Shown one piece after another: positions 15,475 through 23,559 of a stretch of 29,966 nucleotides of DNA. The notes below the pieces were generated by a model. It did not search any database, was not told where the DNA came from, and was given only the letters and a program-made list of their open reading frames with translations. Positions within the stretch are counted from its first letter, which is position 1; each line of letters starts with the position of its first letter. The stretch spans positions 1-29,966 of IMG/VR virus record IMGVR_UViG_3300035662_000119. One strand, 5' to 3'. Made by a program: the position numbers and the translations under genes. Source of the DNA: a virus.

Positions 15475-17198
15475 GTCTTCAATCTCCATTCGGTCCTGAC
15501 ATCAACATGCAGCTCATGGCCCTTCAGGGTCAGGGTGGTCCTTACATTCCCCAGCGCGATCCGGCGGATATGGGCAGCCGAGAGCAGTTCATGCGAATGC
15601 TGTCTGAGACGCGAGACGCCGAGGCTCGTGCCTATCAGCGTCAGCAGGAGAGCGAGGAGCGTGGGTTTGGTCGTCAGCTTGAGTTGCTGAAGGCTGGCAC
15701 TGGTGAACAGGCCAAGTTACAGCAGGATCGCATGGCCCTTGAGCAGCAGGCCAAGGAACGATTCATGTCTCAGCAGCTCGAGCTTGACCGGGAGCAAGAT
15801 GATCTGGAGGCCCAGATCGCAATCTCCACCGGAGAGGAGCGAGCTCGTCTGACTCAGCGGCACTTCGAAGTCAAGCAGAAGAATGAGGAGATGAAGTCTG
15901 CAATCTCCCAGTCTGAGGCTACGGCTGCAGGTCTTTCAGGCATGAGTAAGACTCAGCGTGAGACTCTGATCCAAGGTCTTCGTACTACCTATCAAGCCTT
16001 GGAAGCCCAGACCACTCGAGGCATCAGCGAAGCCAACACGATTGATTTTAGTGCTGGCTTGAAGAATGTTGTGGAGTCTGCACGCAACAAGGCTACCGGT
16101 GCTCTTGCGCCCGGTGGAGGCATTCCAGGTATTGCTTCATACTCTGACCTGCACTATGCGGCTCAGGATCCAGAGTTCATGACAGCCTTGGCAGCAGTTG
16201 TTCCAGACGAGGTCCTCAAGAATTTTGCTGCTTCTTCTGGTGAAGGTGGCGTCGTTGGCGCCATTGCTCGCTTTGGCATTGAAGGTCAGGAAGGACTCCT
16301 GAAGCCTGGTGGCACCATTGCCGACCGAATCAAGGAAGCACAAGCAGCCGCTTCTGTTTCTGGCTCGAAGTCTCGCGCGGTAGCCAGCATGCTTGGTGGC
16401 GACCTGGCCAGCAAACTAGGTATTGATCGTGAGGCGATGACTGGTCTGTTTGCTGATCTGGACATGCTCAAGATTGCCACGCAGTCTGGTGATCCGGATC
16501 GGATCAAGATGGTAAAGGACCGAGTGCGCAACAGTCTGACCAACATTGGGTCGCAGAACGGATTTGGTCAGGAGGGCATGGTTGAGTTCTTCAAGGCTGC
16601 GGCCAAGAGTTTGAAGGAGGGACCCGCTAATGAAAAGGGCGTGTCCGCTCCTCGCTTTGGTGCGGTGACTGGAGAGGGAACCAATCAGGATCTCATCAAC
16701 GCTCTTGGTCGTGGCTTGGGCGAGGAACTTGAGTCAATGGCCACCCTAGTTGGCACGATCTACGGATCTGGAGAGATTCAGCGGGCTGGCGACTACAAGC
16801 GAACGATTGATGCGATCGACCAAGCTTTCAAGCCAAGCGGTCCCGATAAGGAAGTCCTGATGGACGAGAAGCGATTTGCTGCCCTTCTTGAGCCCTTGCT
16901 GGGTGGTGGCGCAAACCTTGCGCAGTCGCAGTACGGTTTCCTTCGACCCGACCTTCAGGACGAGGTTCGCGCGTTGTACGCCACTCTGGCCGACCTTAGT
17001 GGCCAGAACCGGATCACTACTTCGCGACAGAGTGATCTGGCCAAGTTCCTGGCTGATCCTGCAAATGCCCAGTTGCTCAATCAGGATGTCATTGAGCAAA
17101 TGTCCCAGCTTGCCGGAGCCAGGGCGGGTCAGGCTAAGATGAAGTCGCGTAAGTCTGTCGTCTCGCCCACCTCCCCGATCCCGCGCGCCTTCCCGTGA
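15471..17198 (+). CDS. Large internal (ejection) virion protein
   Basis: A 575-residue protein, overlapping the previous stop (ATGA). The first 150 residues are a long Gln/Glu/Arg coiled coil ('EQAKLQQDRMALEQQAKERFMSQQLELDREQDDLEAQI'). A mixed alpha region follows (about 190-540) with no enzyme motif that I can see. The end is basic (KMKSRKSVVSPTSP). It shares the 'M-S-L/F...PFGPDIN' style start with the two preceding proteins, suggesting a common assembly signal at the N-terminus. Together with the 138-, 449- and 1287-residue proteins it fits a T7-type internal core. Confidence 0.63.
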   Translation: MSLQSPFGPDINMQLMALQGQGGPYIPQRDPADMGSREQFMRMLSETRDAEARAYQRQQESEERGFGRQLELLKAGTGEQAKLQQDRMALEQQAKERFMSQQLELDREQDDLEAQIAISTGEERARLTQRHFEVKQKNEEMKSAISQSEATAAGLSGMSKTQRETLIQGLRTTYQALEAQTTRGISEANTIDFSAGLKNVVESARNKATGALAPGGGIPGIASYSDLHYAAQDPEFMTALAAVVPDEVLKNFAASSGEGGVVGAIARFGIEGQEGLLKPGGTIADRIKEAQAAASVSGSKSRAVASMLGGDLASKLGIDREAMTGLFADLDMLKIATQSGDPDRIKMVKDRVRNSLTNIGSQNGFGQEGMVEFFKAAAKSLKEGPANEKGVSAPRFGAVTGEGTNQDLINALGRGLGEELESMATLVGTIYGSGEIQRAGDYKRTIDAIDQAFKPSGPDKEVLMDEKRFAALLEPLLGGGANLAQSQYGFLRPDLQDEVRALYATLADLSGQNRITTSRQSDLAKFLADPANAQLLNQDVIEQMSQLAGARAGQAKMKSRKSVVSPTSPIPRAFP

Positions 17199-17605
17199 AA
17201 TCCGATTCCTCGCCCGACTGGAAAGCCACTACCACCACCCTAGTTGAGAACCACCGCAGACTGGGGTACGGCTATGTTTTCCCACTGCAGGGCTGGACCC
17301 AAGAGACGGTCCCCGACCTGACCGTGGGGGGACAACAGGCAACCCCAGTGGACGTGGGCGATTCCGATCTGGTCGTGGGGGGCCGAGATGTGACCCAGAA
17401 AGTACTGCGAAGGTGGCTCTGGGATCTGCGGGATAGCCGGGCGCTGTCCCCCCATCGACTCGGTCGGTCGGTCGTGTGGCACCTGTGGGATGAGGAGTCC
17501 CAGGAATCGGTATTCGGTATTGCCGCATTTACGCGTTATGATGTGGCCCAGCGACTCGAGAGTCTTCGGTCGCATCAGGAGATGCTGACTCATGGCGAAG
17601 GGTAG
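17195..17605 (+). CDS. Hypothetical protein within the ejection block
   Basis: A 136-residue product from GTG 17195 (GTGA overlap). It is Trp/Arg-rich and looks globular ('LGYGYVFPLQGWTQETVPDL', 'VLRRWLWDLRDSRALSPHR', 'VVWHLWDEESQESVFG'). I do not recognise a family. Codon use is more GC-rich than that of the internal-protein genes around it, and two G6 motifs sit in it (17323, 17374). Its 3' end overlaps the next gene by 14 bases. It could be an assembly factor rather than a virion component. Confidence 0.62.
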   Translation: MKSDSSPDWKATTTTLVENHRRLGYGYVFPLQGWTQETVPDLTVGGQQATPVDVGDSDLVVGGRDVTQKVLRRWLWDLRDSRALSPHRLGRSVVWHLWDEESQESVFGIAAFTRYDVAQRLESLRSHQEMLTHGEG

Positions 17606-18047
17606 AATCAGAGGCGCACTCGGAAGCGCCGGCAAGTTTGTGGGTGGCAACCTGGCTGTCATGGCCATGTTCTCGCTTCTCGGTCCCTACCTCGACCAGA
17701 TGTTGAATGGGTCTCCTGAGGCTGGAGGGATGCCTGAGGGTGGTGAGGGTATGGGTGGTGGTCTGCCCCCAGACCTCCTGGATGCTCTCATGGCTGGCCA
17801 GTCCGGCGGTGGCATGGGTGACGGTGGAGTGTCTGGGGTTGAGCGAATGCTGCGTGCGAGGGAGATGCAGAACCAGCTTGCGGGAAGTGGTGGCGCTGCG
17901 TATGGCAGCTCATTCGCCATGCCAGAGCGCACGATTAGCCCAGAGCTTTTGAGCTTGACGGAATCCTACAGGGATCAGATTGCTGGCCTCTCACAGCAGA
18001 CCCCTCGTGGATTTGCTCAGCTCATGGCTGAGAGGGGTTACTACTAA
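17592..18047 (+). CDS. Gly/Met-rich small virion protein with hydrophobic start
   Basis: A 151-residue protein. The basic start (MAKGRIRGALG) leads into a hydrophobic helix (about 16-38, 'FVGGNLAVMAMFSLLGPYL') and then a Gly/Met-rich flexible stretch. The C-terminal helical part ends 'GFAQLMAERGYY'. A membrane-active segment within an ejection-protein block could help the phage DNA channel cross the cell envelope, but no homology is visible. It is coupled to the next gene by a TAATG overlap. Confidence 0.6.
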   Translation: MAKGRIRGALGSAGKFVGGNLAVMAMFSLLGPYLDQMLNGSPEAGGMPEGGEGMGGGLPPDLLDALMAGQSGGGMGDGGVSGVERMLRAREMQNQLAGSGGAAYGSSFAMPERTISPELLSLTESYRDQIAGLSQQTPRGFAQLMAERGYY

Positions 18048-18769
18048 TGGCTCGTCGCCGTCGTCGTGGTCGTGGAAGGAAGCCTGAGCCAACCCCGACT
18101 CCTCCAGAACCAACTCCGCCAACACCTGAACCTGCAGGTGAGGAAGCTAAGGTGGGGGTTGGAGACGCTAGCGTTTGGCCAGGTCGCGAGAGACCGGGTC
18201 GGGGTAAGTACTTCAACAAGCTGAGTGGCCGGCTGAGGATGGCCAAGCGTCGGGGTGGACGCCTTGGTCAAGCCATTGAGCTAGGCACGAGCTTGGGACC
18301 TCAGGTGATCTCTGGCCGTGGTCTTGGCTTGGGTGCTGGTCGGGTGGGGGCTCTTCGAAGTCTGGCTGGCTTGGGCGGCCTGGGTGCTTTGGCCTACCTG
18401 GCAGCTGATCCGGCATATGACTACCTGACCAAGGAGACTGACGTGTTTGGTCCGGGTCTTCGTACCCGAGAGCAAGCGCGGATGAATTCGGAGGATGTGC
18501 TTCGCAGGCAGAACGACCTGTTCAGGGGCAAGCAGATTGCGAGCATCATGGAGAACGCTCGCATGCAGCAGTCCATCCAGGACAATCTGCAGAGGGTTGC
18601 ACAGAACAACCCTGCTCTTTACAATCAGGTCTCAGCTGGTCGCCGTCTGCCTCGAGGGGCAGTGGTGTTGGGCGGACAGCCTCGGCAAGATCTTCTGATG
18701 GAGCTGGCGCGTGCAATGGACAGCGGCGCATTCCAGCAACCAGACCCGCTGTCCGACTTGATTGGATAA
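18047..18769 (+). CDS. Arg-rich, Pro-rich virion protein
   Basis: A 240-residue protein with a striking start: 'MARRRRRGRGRK' followed by repeated P-E-P-T-P units (about 13-30). A basic central region comes next (about 50-80, 'KYFNKLSGRLRMAKRRGGRL') and then a Gly/Leu-rich hydrophobic helix (about 95-125). The Gln/Asn-rich helical end is 'RARMQQSIQDNLQRVAQNN'-like. The Arg cluster could bind packaged DNA, and the PEPTP arm is probably a spacer. No known family is recognised. It shares one base with the previous stop. Confidence 0.62.
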   Translation: MARRRRRGRGRKPEPTPTPPEPTPPTPEPAGEEAKVGVGDASVWPGRERPGRGKYFNKLSGRLRMAKRRGGRLGQAIELGTSLGPQVISGRGLGLGAGRVGALRSLAGLGGLGALAYLAADPAYDYLTKETDVFGPGLRTREQARMNSEDVLRRQNDLFRGKQIASIMENARMQQSIQDNLQRVAQNNPALYNQVSAGRRLPRGAVVLGGQPRQDLLMELARAMDSGAFQQPDPLSDLIG

Positions 18770-18775
18770 CCCCCC

Positions 18776-19243
18776 ATGCCCGTCTCTCTTCTTACTCAGA
18801 ACTACCCCAACGACTTTCAGGTTGTCACTATTCCCAATGTCAGCGCTGTTCCTCACGACCCCACTCTGATTCTCTACGCAGATCGCGACTTGGTTATTGA
18901 CCAGATCGTGGTTGGCGTGCATGCTGTTGGTGGAACTGATGCTGTTCTGTCGTTTGAGTCCACTACAGACATTGACAACAGCGCTGCTGCTGGAACCGTT
19001 TTGGCTTCCGTGAATGTTGACACCGCCAATGTTGGTGCTGGCAATACGATCGTCACCAGTACACATGGGGTGACTCGACGAAACGATACTGGCGCTCTTC
19101 AGTCTGGCGCGACTGGGACGACTGTCATCAACTCTGCTAACAACGTGATCCCCGCAGGCTCTTGGCTTATCATTGATAGCTCGGGCACCACGACTGGAAC
19201 TCGAGTTTCTGTTCAGGTTCGGTTCCGCAGTCAGCTGGCTTGA
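18776..19243 (+). CDS. Beta-rich virion surface (decoration-like) protein
   Basis: A 155-residue protein of low charge, rich in Val, Thr, Ser and Ala, with alternating strands ('PTLILYADRDLVIDQIVVGVHAVGGTDAVLSFES', 'IPAGSWLIIDSSGTTTGTRVSVQVRF'). This is a small jelly-roll-like pattern common in phage capsid decoration or fibre-knob proteins. It opens 'MPVSLLTQNYPNDFQVV'. It lies 6 bases after the previous stop and is followed by the 17-residue Cys peptide and a terminator, so it is near the end of a transcription unit. Confidence 0.65.
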   Translation: MPVSLLTQNYPNDFQVVTIPNVSAVPHDPTLILYADRDLVIDQIVVGVHAVGGTDAVLSFESTTDIDNSAAAGTVLASVNVDTANVGAGNTIVTSTHGVTRRNDTGALQSGATGTTVINSANNVIPAGSWLIIDSSGTTTGTRVSVQVRFRSQLA

Positions 19244-19257
19244 GAAAGGAACACGAA

Positions 19258-19311
19258 ATGGCGAAGAAGAAGGGCGGCAAGAAGTGCGGCTGTGGATGCG
19301 GTTGCAAGTGA
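19258..19311 (+). CDS. 17-residue Lys/Cys peptide (CGCGCGC), possible metal binder
   Basis: ATG 19258 has a good ribosome site (GAAAGGA, 7-8 bases upstream) and gives MAKKKGGKKCGCGCGCK before TGA. Four cysteines in a C-x-C-x-C-x-C row, after five lysines, look like a minimal metallothionein-style metal site. The gene fills the gap between the decoration-like gene and the terminator exactly, which argues against chance. It could be a metal-binding or virion peptide; an attenuator-type leader peptide is a second possibility, since the terminator begins 24 bases after its stop. Confidence 0.55.
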   Translation: MAKKKGGKKCGCGCGCK

Positions 19312-19334
19312 CGAGACACTGATCCCCCGGAACG

Positions 19335-19370
19335 GGCCCCGGATGACGCGAAAGCTCTCCGGGGCCTTTT
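19335..19370 (+). terminator. Rho-independent terminator
   Basis: GGCCCCGGA (19335-19343) pairs with TCCGGGGCC (19358-19366), followed by TTTT. The loop contains GC-GAAA-GC, a possible inner GNRA mini-hairpin. It ends the structural transcript after the 17-residue peptide, only 15 bases before the ATG of the 1287-residue protein. Confidence 0.85.
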
Positions 19371-19385
19371 ACTGACAGCACCCAT

Positions 19386-22300
19386 ATGGCAACTCAACAG
19401 CCTCCATTCGATGAAGAGGGGTTGGCCCAGTTTGAGCCAATCCGCATGTACGACGCCCCTGGCGTCATCTTGGATCAAATCCTGTCTGGCCGGGGGTCGG
19501 CGGCTTTGGCCATCCGGACGCTGGCTGACTCTCCTAGTTTGTCCCCCCTCGAGAGGCAGGGGATCTCGGGCCGGGTGAAAGAGGCGGTCGGCCGGAATCC
19601 GGTGACCGATACGATCGTTGATCTGGTGACCAACCCCTTTGTGCTGCTGTTAGCGCTGACCAGCCCAATCACGGCGAAGCAGATCATGCGGAACGGGGGT
19701 CGTCTGATTAGCTCAATTCCGCAGGGTGGGTTTGGTAAGAAGGCGATTGACATCGCACGTTCCTCCAACCTCCTGGGCCTGAGCAACTCGGTCAACAACC
19801 GTGGCATCCTGTCGGTGTTGCAGCGGGCACAGAAGCGGTTTGCTGATCTTGTCAACCAAGAGGCTGACCTTGTGCACACGCACGGGTACAAGATTACTCA
19901 GCATCTTGAGCAGAAATACAAGACGAACATCACCTCGCTTGATCCAATGGACTACGCACCAGGTGCACTCCGGGATGAACTGAAGCTGTTGGGTGCAACG
20001 ATCCGGGCGTACCACGAAGGCCGTGATGTTCCAAACTACATCCGCAAGTCAGCTGCCGGCTTGAGGCCTTCGATGAAGACCGTCATGCGGGACGGTAGCG
20101 AGAAGTGGAACCTGGGCCAAGAAGGCAATATCCACATGGACCTCGAGCAGGTTCTCCGCAATCGACGTGGGGGGATTAGCACGAAGGCGGTGCAGGTCAG
20201 GTTTCCAGATCCCACGGTGGACCTGAAAGGAATGCACGAGTCCTACATGAGGGCTCGTGATATCAAGGCCAGCACCTTCATGTACAAGGGGAAGGAGTAT
20301 CGAGTCCCCCCACAGTTCGATGTTACGGAGACCGTGCGTGTGAAGGGTGTGGGCCCCCGCACCCTGCGGCATGAGATCGCGGACTCCGCGAGTGCGTTCC
20401 AGCTGCCAACGCCAGAGGCCATTCCACCCAGCATTCCCGTAAGGCAGGTGATTGGGCAGGAGGAGAAGCAGAGGCAGTGGCACGCGCAGGGTACCTACAA
20501 GCAGTGGCTTCAGGGGTACGCTGGTGGTGCGGGGTTGGAGTACGCGAACGGCATCCGGGATATGTACCGCAGGCGGTGGTACATGCTGGCCGGCAAGGAG
20601 TCTGCTGCGAATGAGGCGCAGGCTATGGCCGGCAATCGGTTTGTGGTGGATGAGGACAAGGTGCTGAAGCTCTATCAGCACATCTCCAAGCTGAAGGACG
20701 ACACGGCATTTGGTCTGCTGGATCCCGACCTGGTAACCATGGTTCGCAAGGGCCGCGTGAGTGACCGCGAGTTCAAGGGCTATGTGCGCCAGGTCGTGGA
20801 GATGAACAGCACTAATCGCTACGCCCCCCGGAACGACTTCATCGAGATCCGCAATGGGAAGCGCATTGATCCTCAGTCAGAGGAGGCAATGGCTGCTCGG
20901 GTTGCAAGCATGCGGGATCCCAAGAACCGCACGATGGGAAGCGCGATGGCGAAGAAAACGCCCAACGCGCAGCACTATGATCCCGAGGACCTGGAAGTTC
21001 TTGAGGCTCAGTTCGGTGGCAGCCAGGGACTGAAGACCGAGATCAAGGCAAGCCGGGACTACGCCACCGCCGCGAAGGAAGAGCCCACCTTCCTCACGAT
21101 GAACACCGCAAGACAGGCGAGCAGGTATGCCCGTGAGTCTGCGGGCAACTACGCGCTCTACATCGACCAGGTGCCAAAGGACGTGATGGCGATCTTCAAC
21201 GCGGAGGTTCGCCGACTCAACAAGCAGGCTGGCATGCTGGATGCGCGGGGCCGACTGAAGGAGACGGTGGGTACGAAGGAGACCTATCGCGAACCCCTCA
21301 GCATGGGCCAGACTCCCAAGTCGATGTACGACGACATCATGGAGGGACGCAGCCGGGGTGGTGAACCCGTGGGGGGATACAACATCAACGACCTCCTGGA
21401 GGCAGGCATGCGTCCGGGTAGAGAAGCGGCTGAGACCATTCAGTTCATGCGGGAGTTCATGATCCCACGGCTGACTGGACAGCCGGGCGCGACCATGAAG
21501 AACATGCTGTCCTACCGGGCGCTGCAGTCTGCCAAGTCAACGGCAGAGTGGCTATCGAAGTCCCCGATGTTCAACTGGGCCACCGATCCAAACACCCTGT
21601 TTGGTAGGGCAAAGGCAAGCATGGAGTCGTTTGCGGCCGCGCCTGCCTCGCTGGCTTCGGCAAGAGCGATGAGTGGTGGAATTGCAAGCTATCTGTATAA
21701 GACCCACCTCTCGCTCAACATGTTCAGCGTGTTGGGTCAGATGCTTCAGACTCCGTCCTTCCTGCTGCCCACGCTGGGTGCTGATGCGTGGTGGGCTGGG
21801 GTAAAGAAGGCGGGACAGCAACTCAACGCGTATGCGAAGGAACGTGCAACCCTGCCTCCCAACATCGCGCAGGCCGAGCGACGCGCGTTGTTGCAGAAGC
21901 ACATTCCGCTCTCGAACGTCGATGGCCGCGACCTGCTGTCGATCACGGATGACCTGCTTGACTCGATTGACGGGAACATCATCAAGAGCCGGTTGCAGGC
22001 GCAGCGTAGGCCAGGGATGCTGGAGTGGGCGCTGCTTGAAGCACCTATGAAGTTCTTTGAGAAGGCTGAGGTGTTCAATCGAATCGTTACCGGCGAGGCG
22101 ACGCAGTTCGCTCTGCGACGGGCAACGATGAAGCCAGGTGCGGGTGGCATCATGAGCTACCGACGCGGCGTGGTGGGGGGCGCCGTCAACGAGATGGATC
22201 AGATTGAGCAGATGGTTGGCTTCGTGAACTACGGAGCCACTCCGCTCAATACGCCGATGGCGCTGGCTTCTCCGTCCAATCCGCTGTTCGGCATCATCAA

Positions 22301-23249
22301 TCTGGCAAGTGCCCCTATTCGGCAGTTCGTGACGTTCCCCCTGCGCAGCATGCTGTACCCCATGACGGTGTCCCCGATTCTTGGTGGGGGCAAGCGCGAG
22401 TTTGGCTTTGGTCGGTTTGGTGGACCGTCGTGGGAGATCAACGCGACGGTGGGCGACTTCATGCGGATCATGGGTACGGGTGCCGTGATCTATGAGGTCG
22501 GCAAGAACATGCTTGGCTCTGACCTCTCCCAGCAGCTGGGTGGTCAGGCGATTACGGATTACCCGCAGAAGATCCTGAGCGGCAAGGTGGGCGACCTGTT
22601 GCCACCCATCATTGATATTCCCTTGGATGCTGTCACCGGGATTCTGCAGTTTGATGATGAGAAGCTGGGAAACACGGTGGCCCGGTTGGTGCCCTCGGGT
22701 GTGGCGCTTCAGCGTTTGAGCTACATGTTGCCGAAGCTTCCTGACCTTCCGGGTGTGGAGATCCAGAGGGAGTATGCGGACTGGGGCTCCATGCGGGAGG
22801 ATGGCACCGTCCCCATCTATCGCTCCGATGGAACGCTGATGGAGTTCAGAGGGGGGATCGGCACCATCCTCCGTGGCATTGGCGCGGACATGGGCAGGTT
22901 CAAGGACGACCGTGAGGCTGTGGCATTCCTGATCCGCAATCGGGATCGGATGACCCAGATGAAGTCGGAGTACAAGAATGCTGTCCTTGCCAACTCCTTC
23001 TCGAAAGCCAAGTCGATTGAGATGGAATTCAAGAAGGCGTTTGGCATGCCCATGAACGTGCAGCAACAGGAATGGGATCGAGCAATCGAGGCACGTGAGC
23101 AGTCTCTGCTGGCCCGTCAGATCGAACGGCTACCCAACGCGTTCGAGCAACAGTACCGGCAGGTGCTTGGTACTGGTTACTCGTCGCAGCTGTCGCCGTT
23201 CTCTTCCGGGTTGGTCCCCCCATCGACTGGGGGCATCGAGCCGGAGTAG
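19386..23249 (+). CDS. Giant internal virion protein (gp16-size)
   Basis: A 1287-residue, mainly helical protein, close to the size of T7 gp16 (about 1318). Several hydrophobic stretches could enter membranes: about 70-90 ('IVDLVTNPFVLLLALTS'), 770-800 ('YLYKTHLSLNMFSVLGQMLQTPSFLLPTLG'), and about 950-990 ('LFGIINLASAPIRQFVTFPLRSMLYPMTVSPILGGG'). The C-terminus is a charged helix ending 'VPPSTGGIEPE'. I see no lytic transglycosylase or peptidase motif at the N-terminus, unlike T7 gp16. It likely forms part of the DNA ejection channel. It starts 15 bases after a strong terminator and has no clear ribosome site. Its 3' end overlaps a convergent gene by 73 bases. Confidence 0.7.
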   Translation: MATQQPPFDEEGLAQFEPIRMYDAPGVILDQILSGRGSAALAIRTLADSPSLSPLERQGISGRVKEAVGRNPVTDTIVDLVTNPFVLLLALTSPITAKQIMRNGGRLISSIPQGGFGKKAIDIARSSNLLGLSNSVNNRGILSVLQRAQKRFADLVNQEADLVHTHGYKITQHLEQKYKTNITSLDPMDYAPGALRDELKLLGATIRAYHEGRDVPNYIRKSAAGLRPSMKTVMRDGSEKWNLGQEGNIHMDLEQVLRNRRGGISTKAVQVRFPDPTVDLKGMHESYMRARDIKASTFMYKGKEYRVPPQFDVTETVRVKGVGPRTLRHEIADSASAFQLPTPEAIPPSIPVRQVIGQEEKQRQWHAQGTYKQWLQGYAGGAGLEYANGIRDMYRRRWYMLAGKESAANEAQAMAGNRFVVDEDKVLKLYQHISKLKDDTAFGLLDPDLVTMVRKGRVSDREFKGYVRQVVEMNSTNRYAPRNDFIEIRNGKRIDPQSEEAMAARVASMRDPKNRTMGSAMAKKTPNAQHYDPEDLEVLEAQFGGSQGLKTEIKASRDYATAAKEEPTFLTMNTARQASRYARESAGNYALYIDQVPKDVMAIFNAEVRRLNKQAGMLDARGRLKETVGTKETYREPLSMGQTPKSMYDDIMEGRSRGGEPVGGYNINDLLEAGMRPGREAAETIQFMREFMIPRLTGQPGATMKNMLSYRALQSAKSTAEWLSKSPMFNWATDPNTLFGRAKASMESFAAAPASLASARAMSGGIASYLYKTHLSLNMFSVLGQMLQTPSFLLPTLGADAWWAGVKKAGQQLNAYAKERATLPPNIAQAERRALLQKHIPLSNVDGRDLLSITDDLLDSIDGNIIKSRLQAQRRPGMLEWALLEAPMKFFEKAEVFNRIVTGEATQFALRRATMKPGAGGIMSYRRGVVGGAVNEMDQIEQMVGFVNYGATPLNTPMALASPSNPLFGIINLASAPIRQFVTFPLRSMLYPMTVSPILGGGKREFGFGRFGGPSWEINATVGDFMRIMGTGAVIYEVGKNMLGSDLSQQLGGQAITDYPQKILSGKVGDLLPPIIDIPLDAVTGILQFDDEKLGNTVARLVPSGVALQRLSYMLPKLPDLPGVEIQREYADWGSMREDGTVPIYRSDGTLMEFRGGIGTILRGIGADMGRFKDDREAVAFLIRNRDRMTQMKSEYKNAVLANSFSKAKSIEMEFKKAFGMPMNVQQQEWDRAIEAREQSLLARQIERLPNAFEQQYRQVLGTGYSSQLSPFSSGLVPPSTGGIEPE

Positions 23250-23536
23250 TCGGGTGGCGTGAGCAGCATGCGAAGCAAAGCTTCGGCTGGCTGACTCTCG
23301 ATCCACCTGACAAACAACTTGGCTGGTCCGTCTGCTCCTTCACGAACCAGCCACTCTCGGTAGAGAACACCGAGAAATCCGATGAAGACTCCGGTCTCCT
23401 CGATCCGCATGGTGTGCACTGCCTGGAACGCACGGATGCGTTCGGCAAAGCGGGCCACCATCGACTCGCTGAGAACCAGTCGTCTTCGCAAATCTTCCAG
23501 GGTGTTGGCTTCCACCCGTCGTTGTAGCCGTGGCAT
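23177..23536 (-). CDS. Hypothetical 119-residue protein, last in the MoxR-VWA operon
   Basis: Minus strand; ATG at 23536 has a perfect AAGGAG 6 bases upstream, which supports a real gene. The helical N-terminal two-thirds ('LEDLRRRLVLSESMVARFAERIRAFQAVHTMRIEETG', 'FIGFLGVLYREWLV') is followed by a disordered acidic tail (DGGTNPEENGDSCDE). I do not recognise a family. It begins 23 bases after the VWA gene stop and so is probably cotranscribed. Its 3' end runs 73 bases into the end of the convergent giant internal protein gene. Confidence 0.68.
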   Translation of the reverse strand: MPRLQRRVEANTLEDLRRRLVLSESMVARFAERIRAFQAVHTMRIEETGVFIGFLGVLYREWLVREGADGPAKLFVRWIESQPAEALLRMLLTPPDYSGSMPPVDGGTNPEENGDSCDE

Positions 23537-23559
23537 GCTGTGCTCCTTGTCGAGGACGA

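Noticed and set aside
21552-23066. Long (504-codon) open frame on the minus strand
   Set aside because: It lies fully antisense to the giant internal protein, which has coherent sequence. Its translation is rich in His, Arg and Leu without motifs, typical of a GC-rich shadow frame.
23216-23233. C5/G5 hairpin at the end of the giant internal protein gene as a terminator
   Set aside because: Short stem, no T-run on either strand, and it lies within two overlapping coding regions.
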